From assembly GCA_035551835.1 (NCBI GenBank), contig DASZMN010000039.1, positions 1 through 9,523 on the forward strand: DNA of 9,523 bases, written 5' to 3'. Source of the DNA: Bog-473 sp035551835. Lineage in GTDB: Bacteria; Actinomycetota; Acidimicrobiia; Acidimicrobiales; RAAP-2. The notes below the pieces were generated by a model. That model was not told where the DNA came from and searched no databases. It saw only the letters and a list, made by a program, of their open reading frames with translations. A program made the position numbers and the translations under genes. Shown here one piece after another: positions 1 through 5,752 of this stretch; the stretch's first letter is position 1, and each line of letters starts with the position of its first letter.

Positions 1-1
1 C

Positions 2-46
2 AACGATGCGTCGAACGACACCGTCTGCACCCGCGTGGCCCGCTGA
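2..46 (+). CDS. Possible C-terminal tail of an upstream gene (partial)
   Basis: Frame 2 is open from the window edge to a TGA at 44-46 and would encode the last 14 residues of a protein ending CTRVAR. Thirteen of its 14 sense codons end in G or C, as in the real genes of this window, while the frame that stops at 61-63 lacks that bias. The stretch is too short to identify and could be non-coding. Confidence 0.3.
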   Translation, partial: NDASNDTVCTRVAR

Positions 47-70
47 GACGCCAGTTGCCCTGAGCGGGCC
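37..70 (+). terminator. Small hairpin at the end of the upstream gene
   Basis: GGCCCGCT at 37-44 is the exact reverse complement of AGCGGGCC at 63-70, giving an 8-bp GC-rich stem with an 18-base loop. It begins over the putative stop codon of the partial upstream gene and lies about 70 bases before the next start. No T-run follows, so a terminator role is only a guess. Confidence 0.3.
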
Positions 71-85
71 GACCCCCGCCGGTCC

Positions 86-91
86 TACACT
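86..91 (+). promoter_or_regulatory. Candidate -10 element for the EF-G-like gene
   Basis: TACACT fits the actinobacterial TAnnnT -10 pattern and would place a transcription start near 98, leaving a leader of about 44 bases. No good -35 hexamer sits 16-19 bases upstream; the nearest, TTGCCC at 55-60, is 25 bases away. The call rests on one hexamer and is weak. Confidence 0.2.
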
Positions 92-141
92 CGAAGCGTC
101 ACGAGCCAGTCAGGCCCGGTGCTGCAGTTGGGAGGGACCAG

Positions 142-2235
142 GTGCCACACGACCCGACCGCCATCCGCAACGTTGCCCTCGTCGGGCACCACCGTGCGGG
201 CAAGACGACGCTGGCCGAGGCGCTCTTAGCGGTGACCGGGGCCATCGCCCGGCGGGGGTCGGTGGAAAAGGGCACGACCGTGATGGACTTCGAGCCCGAG
301 GAGGTGGCACGCCAGCTCACCATCTCGACCAGCCTCGCCCCCTTCACCGTCAACGGGGTCAAGGTGAACCTGCTGGACACGCCCGGGTACGCCGACTTCG
401 CCGGCGAGATGATCACCGCCCTGGGAAACGTGGATCTGGCCGTGGTCGTGGTCAGCGCCACCGACGGCGTCCAGGCGCAGACCGAGGACGCCTGGCGGGC
501 CGCGGCGCAGCTCGGGGTGCCGCGGGTGGTCGTCATCAACAAGCTTGACCGCGAGCGGGCCGACTTCGACCGCACGCTGGAGCAGATCCGGGCGACCTTC
601 GGCGCCGGCGTGGCCCCGGTCGAGCTGCCGATCGGCCACGAGGCGGACTTCCACGGCGTCATCGACCTGCTCGACGACACGGCCACCCACTACGACACGC
701 CGGCGGCGGGCACGGGCGTCGAGGGCACCGTGCCGCCGTCGGGGCACGAGGGGCCGATCCCCGAGGAGCTGGTGGACGAGGAGCACACGGTGCACGAGCA
801 GCTCGTCGAGGGGATCGTGGTCGGCGACGACGACCTCATGGAGCGCTACCTCAACGGGGAGACGCTCGACTACACCGAGCTCGAGAAGAGCCTGGCCGGC
901 GGCGTCGCCTCCGCCAGCGTCTTCCCGGTGCTGTGCTGCTCGGCGGCGAGCGGCGTGGGGGTGGACCGCCTGGCCCGGCTGATCGAGGAGCTGTGCCCGA
1001 GCCCGGCGTCGCGGCCGGCGCTCCTGGCGGCGGCGGGGACCGAGACGGTGGAGATCCCGTCGGACCCCGGCGGGCAGACCGTGCTGACGGTGACCAAGAC
1101 GTTCAACGACGGCCACACCGGCAAGATGTCGCTCTGCAAGGTCGTGTCCGGCACCCTGGCGCCCGACACCGTCCTGGTGAACACGCGCACCCGCGAAGAG
1201 GAACGGCTGCACGCGCTGCAGAGCATCGCGGGGCACGCCACCGCACCGGCGAGCACGGTGGCGGCGGGCGACTTCGTGGCCGTGCCGCGACTGAACGGGA
1301 CCCGGACGGGCGACACCCTGGCCCCCAAGGGACAGCCGATCGCCGTCCCGGCGCCGGCGCTGGCGGCGCCGGCCTTGCTGGTGGCGGTGAAGCCGGCAAC
1401 CCGGGCCGACGACGACAAGTTGATGTCCGCCCTGCAGCGGCTCTGCGACGAGGACCCTGCCCTCACGGTGACGCGGGACGACGAGACGCACCAGACGATC
1501 CTCGGGGTGAGCGGTGAGGTGCATCTCGCGGTGACGCTCGAGCGGCTGGAGCGCAAGTGCAACGTCCACGTCGAGCGCGAGGAGTTGCGCATTGCCTACC
1601 GCGAGACGATCACGCGGGCGGCGCACGCGGAGGGCAAGCACAAGAAGCAGTCGGGCGGCCACGGGCAGTTCGGCGTGTGCCACCTCCGACTCGAACCGCT
1701 CGAGCGCGGCGAGGGCTTCGCGTTCCGCGACGAGGTCGTGGGCGGGGCGATCCCGCGCCAGTACATCCCGGCGGTGGAGAAGGGGGTGCGCGAGACGTTC
1801 GACATGGGCGGCCTCTACGGCTACCCGGTGGTGGACGTCGCGGTCACGGTCGACGACGGCAAGGCCCACTCGGTCGACTCGAACGAGGTGAGCTTCAAGA
1901 TGGCGGCGGCGCAGGCCATCCGCGCCGCGATGGCCGAGGCGGGTCCGGTCGTGCTCGAGCCGGTCTCGAAGCTCGTGGTGACGATCCCCGACGAGTGCCA
2001 GGGCGACGTGCTGGGCGACCTGAGCTCACGGCGGGCCCGGATTGTGGGGACCGACCCGGCGGAGCTGGCCGGCTACCAGACGGTGACGGCCACCGTGCCC
2101 ACGGCCGAGATCACGCGCTACGCGGTGGACCTGCGCGCGCTGACCGGGGGCCGCGGCTCCTTCAGCGCCTCCTACGACCGCTACGACGCCGTGCCCGAGC
2201 ACATGATGGCGTCGATCCCCAAACTGGAGGGCTAG
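142..2235 (+). CDS. fusA2: Elongation factor G-like translational GTPase (EF-G2/FusA2 type)
   Basis: This is a 697-residue GTPase with EF-G architecture. The P-loop GHHRAGKT is at residues 15-22, the switch II motif DTPGY at 79-83, NKLD at 133-136 and SAAS at 267-270. Domains II and III follow, then domain IV from about residue 484 (IAYRETI, GHGQFGVCHLRL) and domain V to the C-terminus, so all five domains are present at full length. It is not the canonical EF-G: the catalytic His of DTPGH is Tyr, and the switch I RGITI motif reads RQLTI. Both traits recall the second, mycobacterial-type FusA2 paralogue, whose role is poorly defined; the family binds ribosomes but need not support normal translocation. 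The GTG start is set by GGGAGGGA at 130-137. No rpsL, rpsG or tuf flank it, unlike housekeeping fusA, which supports the paralogue call. The symbol is by similarity from memory. Confidence 0.9.
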   Translation: MPHDPTAIRNVALVGHHRAGKTTLAEALLAVTGAIARRGSVEKGTTVMDFEPEEVARQLTISTSLAPFTVNGVKVNLLDTPGYADFAGEMITALGNVDLAVVVVSATDGVQAQTEDAWRAAAQLGVPRVVVINKLDRERADFDRTLEQIRATFGAGVAPVELPIGHEADFHGVIDLLDDTATHYDTPAAGTGVEGTVPPSGHEGPIPEELVDEEHTVHEQLVEGIVVGDDDLMERYLNGETLDYTELEKSLAGGVASASVFPVLCCSAASGVGVDRLARLIEELCPSPASRPALLAAAGTETVEIPSDPGGQTVLTVTKTFNDGHTGKMSLCKVVSGTLAPDTVLVNTRTREEERLHALQSIAGHATAPASTVAAGDFVAVPRLNGTRTGDTLAPKGQPIAVPAPALAAPALLVAVKPATRADDDKLMSALQRLCDEDPALTVTRDDETHQTILGVSGEVHLAVTLERLERKCNVHVEREELRIAYRETITRAAHAEGKHKKQSGGHGQFGVCHLRLEPLERGEGFAFRDEVVGGAIPRQYIPAVEKGVRETFDMGGLYGYPVVDVAVTVDDGKAHSVDSNEVSFKMAAAQAIRAAMAEAGPVVLEPVSKLVVTIPDECQGDVLGDLSSRRARIVGTDPAELAGYQTVTATVPTAEITRYAVDLRALTGGRGSFSASYDRYDAVPEHMMASIPKLEG

Positions 2236-2249
2236 AGATTCTGCCGCCT

Positions 2250-2265
2250 GCCGCCAGATGGCGGC
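2250..2265 (+). terminator. 6-bp GC hairpin between the EF-G-like and sigma genes
   Basis: GCCGCC at 2250-2255 and GGCGGC at 2260-2265 form a perfect 6-bp stem closed by the tetraloop AGAT, 15 bases after the EF-G-like stop and 19 bases before the sigma factor start. It could be a weak terminator or a leader structure affecting sigma translation. There is no T-run after it. Confidence 0.3.
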
Positions 2266-2284
2266 GTGACCCCGACGTCGGATC

Positions 2285-2842
2285 GTGATCGGCCCAGCGT
2301 TCGAGGCCGTACTGGAGGGTGCACGGGCCGGCGAGGAGTGGGCCTTCGCGGTGCTGTACCGGGACCTCAACCCGCGTCTGCTCCGCTACTTCTCGGCCCA
2401 GGCACCGACGATCGCAGAGGATCTCGCGTCCGAAACCTGGCTGGCCGCCGTCGGCCGGCTGTCCACGTTCCGGGGCGAGGAGGCAGCCCTCCGCGCCTGG
2501 CTGTTCACGATCGGACGCCGCAGGCTGGTCCAGCACTGGCGGGAGAGCGGGCGGCGTCCGACCAGGCCGGTCGACCCCGCGACGCTGGGCAACACCGTGG
2601 CCCCCGAGGACACCGAGGCCGAGGCGCTCGCCGCGACGTCGGCCCAGGCCGCAGCCCGGGCCATCGCCCAGGCGCTGACGCCCGACCAGGCGGAGGTGGT
2701 CCTGCTGCGAGTACTCGCCGGGCTCGACGTGGCGCAGGTGGCCGCAGTCCTCGGGAAGCGGCCAGGCACGGTCCGGGTCCTCCAGCACAAGGCGCTCCGG
2801 CGGTTGGCCAGGAGCTCCTCGCTCGAGGCGTTAACGCGATGA
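2285..2842 (+). CDS. ECF-type RNA polymerase sigma factor
   Basis: This 185-residue protein has the two-domain ECF layout. Region sigma-2 spans about residues 18-90, including EDLASETWLAAVGRL and the DNA-melting/-10 stretch FRGEEAALRAWLFTIGRRRL. A variable acidic/Ala linker follows, and region sigma-4 at about 125-176 has a helix-turn-helix (LTPDQAEVVLLRVLAGLDVAQ onward to VRVLQHKALRRL). It would direct RNA polymerase to a small regulon. It overlaps the next gene by ATGA (2839-2842), typical of a sigma factor translationally coupled to its anti-sigma factor. The GTG start is the first in frame but has no convincing ribosome binding site; the leader contains the hairpin at 2250-2265. The signal it answers to cannot be read from the sequence. 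Confidence 0.85.
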   Translation: MIGPAFEAVLEGARAGEEWAFAVLYRDLNPRLLRYFSAQAPTIAEDLASETWLAAVGRLSTFRGEEAALRAWLFTIGRRRLVQHWRESGRRPTRPVDPATLGNTVAPEDTEAEALAATSAQAAARAIAQALTPDQAEVVLLRVLAGLDVAQVAAVLGKRPGTVRVLQHKALRRLARSSSLEALTR

Positions 2843-3777
2843 ACGCCGAACGCGATTGGAACGAGGACATGCAGCGTTGGTCCATCGACGACGTCACCGC
2901 CGACAGGCTCCTCACGGGCGGGCTCTCCCCCGACGATGCCCCGCCCGGCTACGCCCCATTGGCCGCCACGATCCAGACGGCCACCGGCCCGGCCGATCCG
3001 GCCGAGCTCAGGGGCGAAGCCGCCATCGTCGCGGCCGGGGTTGGCGTTGTCGCCAGCGCTCACGACACCCTCCCGATCGGAAGGAGAACGACCGTGCGCA
3101 CCAAATTGATCTCCGCCAAGGTGGCCGCAGTCACGACCGTCGCCGTGCTGGGACTCGGCACCGCCGCTGCGGCGCTCACCGCCAGCCTGCCCACCCCGAC
3201 GTCCCACGCGTCGTCGCACGCCGCGGCCGGGCTGGCCACCGCAGCCGCCCACGTGCCCACCGGCGCCGGCTCGCACGGCTCGAGCGCCTCCAACGGGTCG
3301 ACCGGCGGCACCGGAGCGGGCGGCACAGGTCCGGTCAACGGCATGACCAATGGCAACGCCACCTTCGGGCTGTGCACCGCCCTCCTGGCCGCGCCAAGCC
3401 AAGCGTCCAATCCCAATTCGGGCAAGGCCTCCTCGACCGCCTTCACGACGCTCATCGCGGCACACGGCGGCTCGATCTCGGCCGCCACCACCTTCTGCAC
3501 CGGGTACGTGGCCGCCAACCATCCGGGCGGAGGGCCGGCCACGACCGGCCAGCCCACGACCGCCCCAACAGATGGGACAGATGGGTCCGCAACAGCGGGC
3601 CGGCCCGCCAGCCCCGGTCAATCCTCGACGGGCGGCGAGCCGTCCACCACGGGCGCCTCCTCGTCGAAGGCGCCCGTCACCACGCCCAACCCGGGAGGCA
3701 CCGGCACCGCGAACACGGCCAGCGGCGGATCAAGCTCGGCTGGATCGAGCAACGCGACCGGCCACGGGTCGCACTGA
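2839..3777 (+). CDS. Single-pass membrane protein, putative anti-sigma factor with Ser/Thr/Gly-rich exterior
   Basis: The 312-residue product starts at the ATG inside the ATGA overlap with the sigma gene. Residues 1-88 are a polar, acidic, presumably cytoplasmic segment (WNEDMQRWSIDDVTADRLL, PDDAPPGYAPLA), a pattern I associate with actinobacterial proteins encoded next to ECF sigma factors. One hydrophobic helix lies at about 92-115. The outside part is low-complexity Gly/Ser/Thr/Ala, interrupted at about 175-228 by a more ordered block with two cysteines (C179 and C220) that could form a disulfide. No HXXXCXXC zinc anti-sigma motif is present. Position and topology suggest an anti-sigma factor sensing envelope conditions; this is inference, since no catalytic or known sensor domain is visible. 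Alternatively V86 is the real start of a separate secreted protein (see the site at 3079). Confidence 0.7.
   Translation: MNAERDWNEDMQRWSIDDVTADRLLTGGLSPDDAPPGYAPLAATIQTATGPADPAELRGEAAIVAAGVGVVASAHDTLPIGRRTTVRTKLISAKVAAVTTVAVLGLGTAAAALTASLPTPTSHASSHAAAGLATAAAHVPTGAGSHGSSASNGSTGGTGAGGTGPVNGMTNGNATFGLCTALLAAPSQASNPNSGKASSTAFTTLIAAHGGSISAATTFCTGYVAANHPGGGPATTGQPTTAPTDGTDGSATAGRPASPGQSSTGGEPSTTGASSSKAPVTTPNPGGTGTANTASGGSSSAGSSNATGHGSH
3079..3096 (+). promoter_or_regulatory. Strong internal ribosome binding site and in-frame GTG
   Basis: GGAAGGAG at 3079-3086 lies 7 bases before a GTG at 3094-3096, which is codon 86 of the sigma-partner gene. Initiation here would give a 227-residue protein starting MRTKLISAKVAAVTT, with basic residues followed by a hydrophobic stretch and small residues, the layout of an export signal. 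This site is better than the one for the ATG at 2839, so two products from one frame, or a mis-assigned gene boundary, are possible. Confidence 0.5.
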
Positions 3778-4104
3778 GACCCTCCTCCAACGAGTTCGGC
3801 GAGCGGGCGCCCACGCCGAGCGTGCCGAGAGCAGAAGTCAGCGCGTCATTGTCGACAGACGCACGCGCGCGGCGGACGCGCCTCGCTCCCGGCGACGCGG
3901 GGCCCGACCACATGGCGGTGCGATCGGATCCACCCACGCGAGTGGTCACAGCGCAACGCAACGTTCACCACTTCATTGCGCGGTCACTCACTTCCAAACT
4001 GCGCACGGCAAGATCCTTCGAGTAGGAACGCTCCAAGCCTAAAACCGCTGGCGGATTAATCCTTTTCGCAAGACGCTCAATTCTCGCGTCATGAAAGATC
4101 CCTC
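3778..4104. other. Non-coding interval with falling GC content
   Basis: I see no gene with credible codon bias or a ribosome binding site in this stretch of about 330 bases. Its last part is clearly less GC-rich than the neighbouring genes: 30 of 60 bases at 4021-4080 are G or C, against 42 of 60 at 3541-3600. A weak inverted repeat (AGTGGT at 3941-3946, ACCACT at 3967-3972) is the only local structure noticed. No tRNA-like or CRISPR-like pattern is visible. Confidence 0.5.
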
Positions 4105-4129
4105 GTTTCTCGACATGCCCATCGGGTAT
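4105..4129 (+). promoter_or_regulatory. SigB/SigF-type promoter (GTTT-N15-GGGTAT)
   Basis: GTTT at 4105-4108 and GGGTAT at 4124-4129 are separated by exactly 15 bases. This matches the general-stress promoter known for SigB of Bacillus and SigF/SigB of actinobacteria (GTTT, 14-17 bases, GGGTAT/C). Transcription would start near 4136-4138, just before the ribosome binding site GAGGAGG (4147-4153) of the DUF6458 gene. The downstream genes are of kinds typically found in SigB regulons, which strengthens the call. Confidence 0.75.
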
Positions 4130-4159
4130 CGCGGTGTGCAATATGTGAGGAGGTTTGCA

Positions 4160-4414
4160 ATGGTTGGAGCTGGTGGACTTGTAGCGAGCATTATCGCCTT
4201 CGCGGTCGGTGCCATTTTGGATTACGCCGTCACGGTGAGCCCGGATCAACATGGTTTCAACGTCAACAAGGTCGGCGTCATCTTGATGATCGTCGGCGTG
4301 GTCGGGGCGGTGTTGTCGGTGATCGCCATGGTGGTCGGGAACACGCGCCGCAGTCGCACCGTCGTGGACGACGGGGAGGGCAATGTCGTGCGTCGAGTGG
4401 ATTCGACGTACTGA
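4160..4414 (+). CDS. Small two-helix membrane protein, DUF6458-like
   Basis: This is an 84-residue protein with transmembrane helices at about residues 5-24 and 37-60, joined by a short loop (SPDQHGFNVNKVGV), then a charged tail (NTRRSRTVVDDGEGN). The sequence AVTVSPDQHGFNVNKVGVIL followed by MIVGVVG matches my memory of the actinobacterial DUF6458 family (ILxFAV...INxVGVILMIVGVVG), whose function is unknown. The start is ATG 4160: GAGGAGG at 4147-4153 lies 6 bases before it. An in-frame ATG at 4091 would read through the stress promoter and has no ribosome binding site. It heads a probable operon with the CsbD-like and hydrophobic protein genes, 66 bases from the former. Codons such as TTG, ATT and GTT are commoner here than in the flanking GC-rich genes. 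Confidence 0.8.
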   Translation: MVGAGGLVASIIAFAVGAILDYAVTVSPDQHGFNVNKVGVILMIVGVVGAVLSVIAMVVGNTRRSRTVVDDGEGNVVRRVDSTY

Positions 4415-4480
4415 CCCCGCTCCGGCGGTCCGAACAGGCGGCGTCATCACCCATCCATCCCGAACGAAAGGAGCTCAGCA

Positions 4481-4654
4481 ATGTCAACCGTCGACAAGGC
4501 CAAGAACAAGGCGCAAGAAGCAAAGGGCGACGTAAAGGAGGCGGCCGGAAAGGCCGTCAATGACCGCTCGTTGCAGGCCAAGGGTCAGAGGGAAAAGACC
4601 ACCGGCGACTTGAAGCAGGCCGGCGAAAAGGTGAAGGACGCCTTTCGGAAGTAG
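4481..4654 (+). CDS. CsbD-like general stress protein
   Basis: The 57-residue, Lys/Glu/Ala-rich, highly charged product starts MSTVDKAKNKAQEAKGDVKE and ends QAGEKVKDAFRK. It has the repeated KAKG/QAxGK pattern of the CsbD family, which folds as a small helical bundle and is produced in large amounts under SigB control in Bacillus; the molecular role is not known. GAAAGGAG at 4466-4473 lies 7 bases before the ATG. The length is normal for the family. It has no GGGTAT promoter of its own, so co-transcription from 4105-4129 is likely. The hairpin 8 bases after its stop may limit expression of the next gene. Confidence 0.88.
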   Translation: MSTVDKAKNKAQEAKGDVKEAAGKAVNDRSLQAKGQREKTTGDLKQAGEKVKDAFRK

Positions 4655-4661
4655 TCCCGTG

Positions 4662-4700
4662 CGGTGCCCGCCCCGAATCGGGACGTCGGGGTGGGCACCG
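4662..4700 (+). terminator. 15-bp GC-rich hairpin between the CsbD and hydrophobic protein genes
   Basis: CGGTGCCCGCCCCGA at 4662-4676 pairs with TCGGGGTGGGCACCG at 4686-4700: 15 pairs including one G-T, with a 9-base loop. It starts 8 bases after the CsbD stop and ends 14 bases before the next ribosome binding site. There is no T-run, but many actinobacterial terminators lack one. It could be an attenuator or an RNA-stabilising 3' end that raises CsbD mRNA relative to the downstream gene. Confidence 0.65.
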
Positions 4701-4728
4701 GGGACCCCATCATGAAGGAGGGACGATC

Positions 4729-4890
4729 GTGGCAATCATCTTGTTGGCTCTCTTGGTACTGATTCTCTTCGGCGCCGGCTTTGCGATCCATCTGTTGTGG
4801 ATTGCGGCGGTCGTCTTCGCGATCGTCTGGGTGGCGAGCTTCGCCCTCGGCCGCGGGGACCGCGCCGGCCGCAGGTCGCTACGCCGGTAG
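4729..4890 (+). CDS. 53-residue hydrophobic membrane protein
   Basis: The GTG start is preceded by GAAGGAGGG (4714-4722), an excellent ribosome binding site 6 bases away. The product begins VAIILLALLVLILFGAGF, has hydrophobic stretches at about residues 2-17 and 19-41, and ends in a basic tail (RGDRAGRRSLRR), so one long or two short membrane helices with a cytoplasmic C-terminus are likely. The LLLFGAGFA...LWW.A sort of pattern resembles small 'hydrophobic protein' entries common in Streptomyces and relatives; no function is known. It is the last gene of the stress cluster. Its stop lies only 9 bases from the stop of the convergent regulator gene, leaving no room for a separate terminator. 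Confidence 0.75.
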   Translation: MAIILLALLVLILFGAGFAIHLLWIAAVVFAIVWVASFALGRGDRAGRRSLRR

Positions 4891-4899
4891 ATCAGCGGT

Positions 4900-5550
4900 T
4901 CACTCGGCCGGCCTGACCTGCGGGCGGTGATCGCCGAGGATGCCCTGCCCCGCCAGTGATGCGGCTTGCGCCCGATTGCGCACACCGAGCTTGGTGTAGA
5001 GGCTCCGCAGGTGCGTCTTGACCGTGTTCTCGCTGACGAAGAGCTGACTGCCCAGCTCGCGATTGGTCAGACCCATCGGCAACAGGGAAAGGATCTCGCT
5101 CTCGCGCTCGGTCAGGCCCATCTCGCGGCCAGGCCAGCGCAGGTCGGGGTCGATCTGAGCGTGCTGGGTTCGCTGCGTCGAGACGACCCGGTCGCCCCGT
5201 GCGACCCCCTTGATGCCCTCGATGATCCGTTCCCGGGGGACGGCCTTGGAGATGAAGCCCTGCGCACCGGCCCGCAGGGCCTGGCGCACCGCCAGGGGTT
5301 GATCGGAGAAGCTGAACACGACGATCGCTCCGTTGCTGGGGTCGGCGCGCAGGGTTCGGACCCGTTCCTCGAGGGACTCGAACTCGCCGTAGGTGTCGAG
5401 CAGTGTGACGTCCACCCTTCGCCTCGGTCCCTTCTTCACGTCGAGCTCGACGACCTCGATCTCGGGCTCGCTCGACCGGAGAAGGGCGCGCAGGCCTTCG
5501 AGGACGATGACGTAGTCGTTGAGGAGCGCGACCCGGATGGGCGGAGGCAC
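4900..5550 (-). CDS. Atypical LuxR/NarL-family response regulator
   Basis: This 216-residue protein has an N-terminal receiver-like domain (about 5-120) and a C-terminal LuxR helix-turn-helix (about 144-200; LTERESEILSLLPMGLTNRE, then SENTVKTHLRSLYTKLGVRNR). The likely phospho-acceptor is D52 (VDVTLLDTYG), with K102 (FISKA) and S80 in the other switch positions. The acidic pair near the N-terminus is Asn-Asp (N11, D12) instead of Asp-Asp, and the usual MPGMDG loop after the acceptor is missing. Phosphorylation may therefore be weak or absent. No histidine kinase is adjacent, so it may be an orphan. The GTG start has only a poor ribosome binding site. The gene faces the stress cluster and diverges from the STAS gene; the palindrome at 5584-5603 lies 33 bases before its start, suggesting autoregulation. 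Confidence 0.85.
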   Translation of the reverse strand: MPPPIRVALLNDYVIVLEGLRALLRSSEPEIEVVELDVKKGPRRRVDVTLLDTYGEFESLEERVRTLRADPSNGAIVVFSFSDQPLAVRQALRAGAQGFISKAVPRERIIEGIKGVARGDRVVSTQRTQHAQIDPDLRWPGREMGLTERESEILSLLPMGLTNRELGSQLFVSENTVKTHLRSLYTKLGVRNRAQAASLAGQGILGDHRPQVRPAE

Positions 5551-5583
5551 GGCGTCACCCTACGAGACGGGGCCCACCAGGAG

Positions 5584-5603
5584 AATCACCCGATCGGGTG
5601 ATT
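5584..5603. promoter_or_regulatory. Perfect 20-bp palindrome, probable operator
   Basis: AATCACCCGATCGGGTGATT is its own reverse complement over all 20 bases with no spacer, so it suits a dimeric DNA-binding protein better than an RNA hairpin. It sits in the 202-base divergent region, 33 bases before the regulator start. Its right edge overlaps a -35-like TTGACC (5602-5607) on the plus strand, though the hexamer 17 bases on (CATTCT) is a poor -10. The adjacent LuxR-type regulator is the obvious candidate ligand; this is inference. Confidence 0.7.
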
Positions 5604-5653
5604 GACCGGGGTTCCTTCGTCAACCATTCTGATGGGACGGTAGATCAAGTGCC

Positions 5654-5677
5654 AACCGCACCGAACGAGGCGGTTCG
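5654..5677. promoter_or_regulatory. Overlapping inverted repeats in the divergent region
   Basis: AACCGC (5654-5659) pairs with GCGGTT (5670-5675). A second arm pair, CGAAC (5662-5666) and GTTCG (5673-5677), overlaps it, so the two stems are mutually exclusive. This may be a further protein-binding site between the divergent genes; the arms are short and chance is not excluded. Confidence 0.25.
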
Positions 5678-5694
5678 CTCGAGGAGCCAACAAC

Positions 5695-5719
5695 GTTTCA
5701 GACCTTGCGTGAAGGGCGT
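5695..5719 (+). promoter_or_regulatory. Weaker SigF-like promoter candidate before the STAS gene
   Basis: GTTT at 5695-5698 is followed after 15 bases by GGGCGT at 5714-5719, the same spacing as at 4105-4129. The -10 keeps GGG and the final T but departs from GGGTAT at two positions. A start near 5727 would leave a leader of about 26 bases before GTG 5753. Support comes from position and spacing rather than from the motif alone. Confidence 0.35.
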
Positions 5720-5752
5720 CACAGCTCGGCAGATTCAAGGAGGTATGGAACC

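Noticed and set aside
226..1869. 547-codon open frame on the minus strand opposite the EF-G-like gene
   Set aside because: It is antisense to a gene with clear GTPase motifs and full EF-G domains. Its translation is rich in Arg, His and Val with no recognisable motif, as expected for antisense frames in GC-rich DNA.
2386..3621. 411-codon open frame on the minus strand across the sigma and anti-sigma-like genes
   Set aside because: It covers two coupled plus-strand genes with recognisable sigma domains. The product is Gly/Arg-rich and lacks motifs and a ribosome binding site.
3941..3972. Inverted repeat AGTGGT/ACCACT in the non-coding interval
   Set aside because: There are only six base pairs with a 20-base loop, it is not next to a gene end or start, and it is expected by chance.
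3778..4104. Possible tRNA, small RNA or CRISPR array in the longest gene-free stretch
   Set aside because: No cloverleaf arms, no regularly spaced repeats and no strong promoter-terminator pair could be found by eye.
4091..4159. Upstream ATG extension of the DUF6458-like gene
   Set aside because: It would put the GTTT-N15-GGGTAT promoter and the GAGGAGG ribosome binding site inside the coding region, and the ATG at 4091 has no ribosome binding site of its own.
4966..5601. 211-codon plus-strand open frame opposite the response regulator
   Set aside because: The minus strand encodes a clear LuxR-type helix-turn-helix and receiver-like domain; the plus-strand product has no motifs and overlaps the palindrome region.
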